This document shows, piece after piece, positions 32,820 through 34,510 of a DNA stretch of 34,510 nt. Each line of letters begins with the position of its first letter. Within the stretch, counting starts at the first letter, position 1. The position numbers and the translations under genes were made by a program. The stretch spans positions 1-34,510 of the forward strand of contig JABXHV010000172.1 of the NCBI GenBank assembly GCA_013373445.1. Reading direction: 5' to 3'. The notes below the pieces were generated by a model. The model was not told where the DNA came from. It was given only the letters and a program-made list of their open reading frames with translations, and searched no databases. Origin of the DNA: Paracoccaceae bacterium. Lineage in GTDB: Bacteria > Pseudomonadota > Alphaproteobacteria > Rhizobiales > Stappiaceae.

Positions 32820-34510
32820 TTAGATCTCCGGACCGGTCCAGGCGCCCGATTGGGCAATCTTTTTCGGTGTCCGTGATTCAGCCAGATGCGCAGTCATCGG
32901 ATCGAGTTCGCAGAATGCCTCATACTGGCTGAGGAACACCTTTCCACTCAGATGCTGCAGAAAATCTGTCTTTTGCAGGCGGTCCATGACAGGGCCCTTG
33001 ATCTCCGAAAGGTGGAAGCTGACGCCACTGTCTGAAAGGCGGTGGTTGATCTCTTCCAGGCTTTCCAGAGCACTGGCATCAATGGAGTTGATTGCAGGGC
33101 ACATGAGCACGACGTGCTCGATGTTTGGACGCTCGGCGATCAGCGCATAGATGCGATCTTCCAGAAAACGACTGTTGGCGAAGAACAGGCTCTCATCCAC
33201 CCGAACACTCAGGACTGTGCTGCCGGTTTCCACTTTGTGGCGGTCAATGTTGCGGAAGTGCTCAGTCCCTGGAACCACACCCACGATCGCCATATGAGGA
33301 CGGCTCGAGCGGAAGAGATAAAGCGCGATGGAAAGAAGGACACCTGTCACGACGCCGCGCTCGACCCCGAAGATCAAGGTAATGCCAATGGTCGCAGCCA
33401 TCGCCGCGAAATCGCTCTTTGAGTAGGCATAGGTGCGCTTGATTGAGCCGATGTCGACCAGCGACAGGACAGCAACGATGATGGTCGCGGCGAGCGTCGC
33501 CTGCGGCAGGTTTGTCAGCAAGGGAGTTAGAAATAGCGTGGCGACGGCAATGCCAATGGCCGTGAAAGCGCCGGCCGCAGGCGTTGCAGCCCCGGCATCG
33601 AAGTTCACGACAGAACGGGCAAAGCCGCCAGTGACCGGATAGCCGCCAGAAATGGCAGAGGCGATGTTGGATGCGCCCAGGCCGATGAGTTCCTGATCAG
33701 GTTCGATGCGTTGCCGCTTTTTGGCAGCCAGAGTTTGCGCGACAGAGACCGATTCCACAAAACCGATAACTGAAATCAACAAGGCGGCCGGGGCGAGTTG
33801 CAGCCACAGGTCGCTTTCAAACCCTGGCAGTTGCGGCATCGGCAGGCCAGACGGAATTTGCCCGACAAGCTTCACGCCTTTTTCGCCCAGCTGAAAAGTC
33901 GCAGCCACTAGGGTGGTTGCTGCAACCGCAACCACGGGACCGGCTTTTGTCAGAATATCGGCCATGAAGCTATTCAGGCCGAGGCCGAGTAGCAGCTTCT
34001 TCAGCCCCTTGCGAACCCAGAACAGGAAAGCGGTGCTGGTCACGCCGATGGCGAGGGTAATGACGTTGGTTTGATCGATGTGCGCGACAATCGAAAGAAC
34101 GACATCGTAGAGATTATGCCCTCCAGCCGAAACGCCAAGGATGTGCTTGAGCTGACTGGATGCAATCAACAATCCAGATGCGGTGATGAAGCCAGAGATC
34201 ACCGGGTGGCTCAGCAGGTTGGCCAGGAAGCCGAGACGGAAGAACCCCATGGCCATCAGCATCAGTCCTGACAGGAAGGCCAGGACGATTGCGGCTCCGA
34301 GGTACTCAGGCGTCCCTTGTTGGACCAATTCGCCGACCGCCGATGCGGTCATCAGCGAAACCACGGCAACGGGTCCGACGGCGAGCGCACGGCTCGTGCC
34401 AAAGATCGCGTAGGCAACAAGGGGAAGTATCGAGGCATAAAGCCCGACTTCGGCTGGAAGTCCGGCCAGTAGCGCGTATGCAAGCGATTGCGGGATCAGC
34501 ATGATGGTCA
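32820..34510 (-). CDS. SulP-family anion transporter with STAS domain (N-terminus cut off)
   Basis: Inner-membrane inorganic-anion permease of the SLC26/SulP family. The visible part has about 560 residues. The frame runs open to the window edge, and the first visible residues TIMLIPQSLAYALLAGLPAEVGLYAS normally sit some 25-40 residues into these proteins, so the Met at 34502 is not the true start. About ten spans follow, with GTSRALAVGPVAVVSLM and ASAISGGYPVTGGFARSVVN as family marks. The C-terminal STAS domain covers about 415-525 of the visible part (MCPAINSIDASALESLEEI). Substrate could be sulfate, bicarbonate or another anion; no carbonic anhydrase or cys gene is adjacent. Confidence 0.92.
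   Translation of the reverse strand, partial: TIMLIPQSLAYALLAGLPAEVGLYASILPLVAYAIFGTSRALAVGPVAVVSLMTASAVGELVQQGTPEYLGAAIVLAFLSGLMLMAMGFFRLGFLANLLSHPVISGFITASGLLIASSQLKHILGVSAGGHNLYDVVLSIVAHIDQTNVITLAIGVTSTAFLFWVRKGLKKLLLGLGLNSFMADILTKAGPVVAVAATTLVAATFQLGEKGVKLVGQIPSGLPMPQLPGFESDLWLQLAPAALLISVIGFVESVSVAQTLAAKKRQRIEPDQELIGLGASNIASAISGGYPVTGGFARSVVNFDAGAATPAAGAFTAIGIAVATLFLTPLLTNLPQATLAATIIVAVLSLVDIGSIKRTYAYSKSDFAAMAATIGITLIFGVERGVVTGVLLSIALYLFRSSRPHMAIVGVVPGTEHFRNIDRHKVETGSTVLSVRVDESLFFANSRFLEDRIYALIAERPNIEHVVLMCPAINSIDASALESLEEINHRLSDSGVSFHLSEIKGPVMDRLQKTDFLQHLSGKVFLSQYEAFCELDPMTAHLAESRTPKKIAQSGAWTGPEI

Overview
The window looks like the chromosome of an alphaproteobacterium, probably Hyphomicrobiales (Rhizobiales) and perhaps close to the Roseibium/Labrenzia/Stappia group. 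The class-level evidence is a 5-aminolevulinate synthase of the Shemin pathway, a DUF2948 and a UPF0262 protein, and the gene order murA - DUF2948 - hisD - UPF0262 - low-molecular-weight phosphatase - infA - maf - yacG, which is typical of that group. The genus is a guess. Both tRNA genes encode their CCA ends.

Left part (1-6344): the start of hemA (cut by the window edge), a stand-alone CheY-like receiver with a glycine-rich tail, type II 3-dehydroquinase, and a complete sitABCD manganese/iron ABC importer with a Mur/Fur-type inverted repeat upstream of sitA. A small orphan membrane protein and tRNA-Thr(GGT) follow.

Housekeeping block (7115-13036): a 58-residue basic protein that is easily missed, then murA to yacG. 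It covers peptidoglycan precursor synthesis, histidine synthesis, translation initiation and nucleotide house-cleaning. Next comes a two-gene envelope module: an N-terminal-repeat plus outer-membrane beta-barrel protein, and a secreted FecR-domain protein. A terminator and tRNA-Phe(GAA) close this part.

Accessory part (16004-34510): three transport/catabolic units. (a) A LysR regulator, an HpaI-type class II aldolase, a TRAP importer (Q, M, P), a divergent class I (DapA-family) aldolase/lyase, a hydantoinase/dihydropyrimidinase-family cyclic amidase, and an FAD amine-oxidase-like protein. This reads as an uptake and degradation pathway for an unidentified compound, possibly a cyclic amide or amino/oxo acid. 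(b) A cytosolic GAF histidine kinase and LuxR-type response regulator, divergent from a ribose-type ABC importer (binding protein, double ATPase, two permeases) ending in an SMP-30 lactonase. The shared upstream region holds phased repeats that may be the regulator's sites. (c) A SulP anion transporter cut by the right edge.

No insertion sequence, integrase, CRISPR array, rRNA or phage gene was seen. The most interesting items are the barrel/FecR pair, the unassigned TRAP-hydantoinase cluster with its divergent DapA homologue, and the soluble two-component system apparently dedicated to a sugar ABC operon.
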